From positions 1-38,354 of the forward strand of contig CALBSE010000025.1 of assembly GCA_937927725.1 (NCBI GenBank): a stretch of 38,354 bases of DNA, in the 5' to 3' direction. This document shows, in pieces, positions 38,300 through 38,354 of this stretch. Every line of letters begins with the position of its first letter. The first letter of the stretch is position 1. This DNA comes from an uncultured Actinomycetes bacterium (GTDB lineage Bacteria; Actinomycetota; Acidimicrobiia; Acidimicrobiales; Acidimicrobilacustridaceae). A program made the translations under genes and the position numbers. The notes beneath the pieces were generated by a model, which saw nothing but the letters and a program-made list of their open reading frames with translations, was not told the origin of the DNA and searched no databases.

Positions 38300-38354
38300 T
38301 GCATACCCTTCAAATCATCGCTGGCATCTCGTTCGATCCGGGTATCCGCGGCAT
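38299..38354 (+). CDS. Start of a further bc-operon gene, cut by the window edge
   Basis: Only 18 full codons are visible, reading MHTLQIIAGISFDPGIRG. The ATG shares one base with the TGA of the diheme cytochrome gene, the same coupling as between the Rieske and cytochrome genes, so it belongs to the operon. The product cannot be identified from this piece; a membrane protein of the respiratory cluster is plausible. Confidence 0.65.
   Translation, partial: MHTLQIIAGISFDPGIRG

Overview
The window looks like chromosomal DNA of an actinobacterium, most likely of the class Acidimicrobiia. That placement is inferred from gene content, not from a marker gene. The pointers are a WhiB protein, an actinobacterial-type HelD helicase, an F420-type PPOX-fold protein, a coproporphyrin-type ferrochelatase, MNxxT-free but TAGNNT-type -10 boxes placed right in front of start codons, and a split b6f-like cytochrome bc cluster. 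The DNA is moderately GC-rich and densely packed, with many 1-4 base stop/start overlaps. I see no transposase, integrase, phage gene, CRISPR array, tRNA or rRNA.

Layout. Bases 1-640: the 5' part of an acyl-CoA thioesterase II gene (minus) diverging from a GH1 beta-glycosidase. Bases 641-6231: glycosidase, GtrA-family membrane protein and a methyltransferase (plus), facing a minus cassette of GT4 glycosyltransferase, methyltransferase and an alpha-barrel protein; together these suggest cell-surface glycan or glycolipid work. Bases 6321-12080: D-aminoacyl-tRNA deacylase (plus), then a minus run of NlpC/P60 hydrolase, esterase, PCuAC-fold protein, zinc-type ABC binding protein and permease (no ATPase gene), and apolipoprotein N-acyltransferase. 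Bases 12327-13547: a secreted seven-repeat, beta-propeller-like protein. Bases 13561-16942: minus heme operon hemE-hemH-hemY. Bases 17093-19210: HelD. Bases 19218-25944 (minus): DtxR-family regulator, a PPOX protein, a MacB/FtsX-type ABC exporter, a 1-Cys peroxiredoxin, a CDF metal transporter and inorganic pyrophosphatase. Bases 26017-28616: a degenerate Leu/Phe dehydrogenase-like protein, a photolyase and WhiB. Bases 28774-32574: plus heme operon cobA/hemD fusion-hemB-hemL, closed by a clear hairpin terminator. Bases 32657-38354: a respiratory bc-type cluster.

How the genes work together. The two heme operons cover 5-aminolevulinate formation (hemL), porphobilinogen (hemB), uroporphyrinogen III synthase plus the siroheme/B12 branch methylase (fusion), uroporphyrinogen decarboxylase, the porphyrinogen oxidase and the ferrochelatase; hemA, hemC and chdC/hemQ are not here. 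The heme feeds the bc cluster, which encodes a monoheme cytochrome c (minus), an unknown three-helix membrane protein, a 2x[4Fe-4S] ferredoxin, a b6-like cytochrome b with the cysteine that binds heme c_i, a subunit-IV-like protein, a Rieske protein, a diheme cytochrome c and the start of another protein.

The most interesting points are the ferredoxin and unknown membrane gene built into a heme-c_i type bc operon, a repeated N-terminal I-P-x-H-L-x-x-R motif shared by two proteins of that cluster, a dehydrogenase homologue that has lost every catalytic residue, an Lnt with serine in place of the nucleophilic cysteine, a DtxR regulator with glycine at a metal-ligand position, and a set of probable leaderless promoters.
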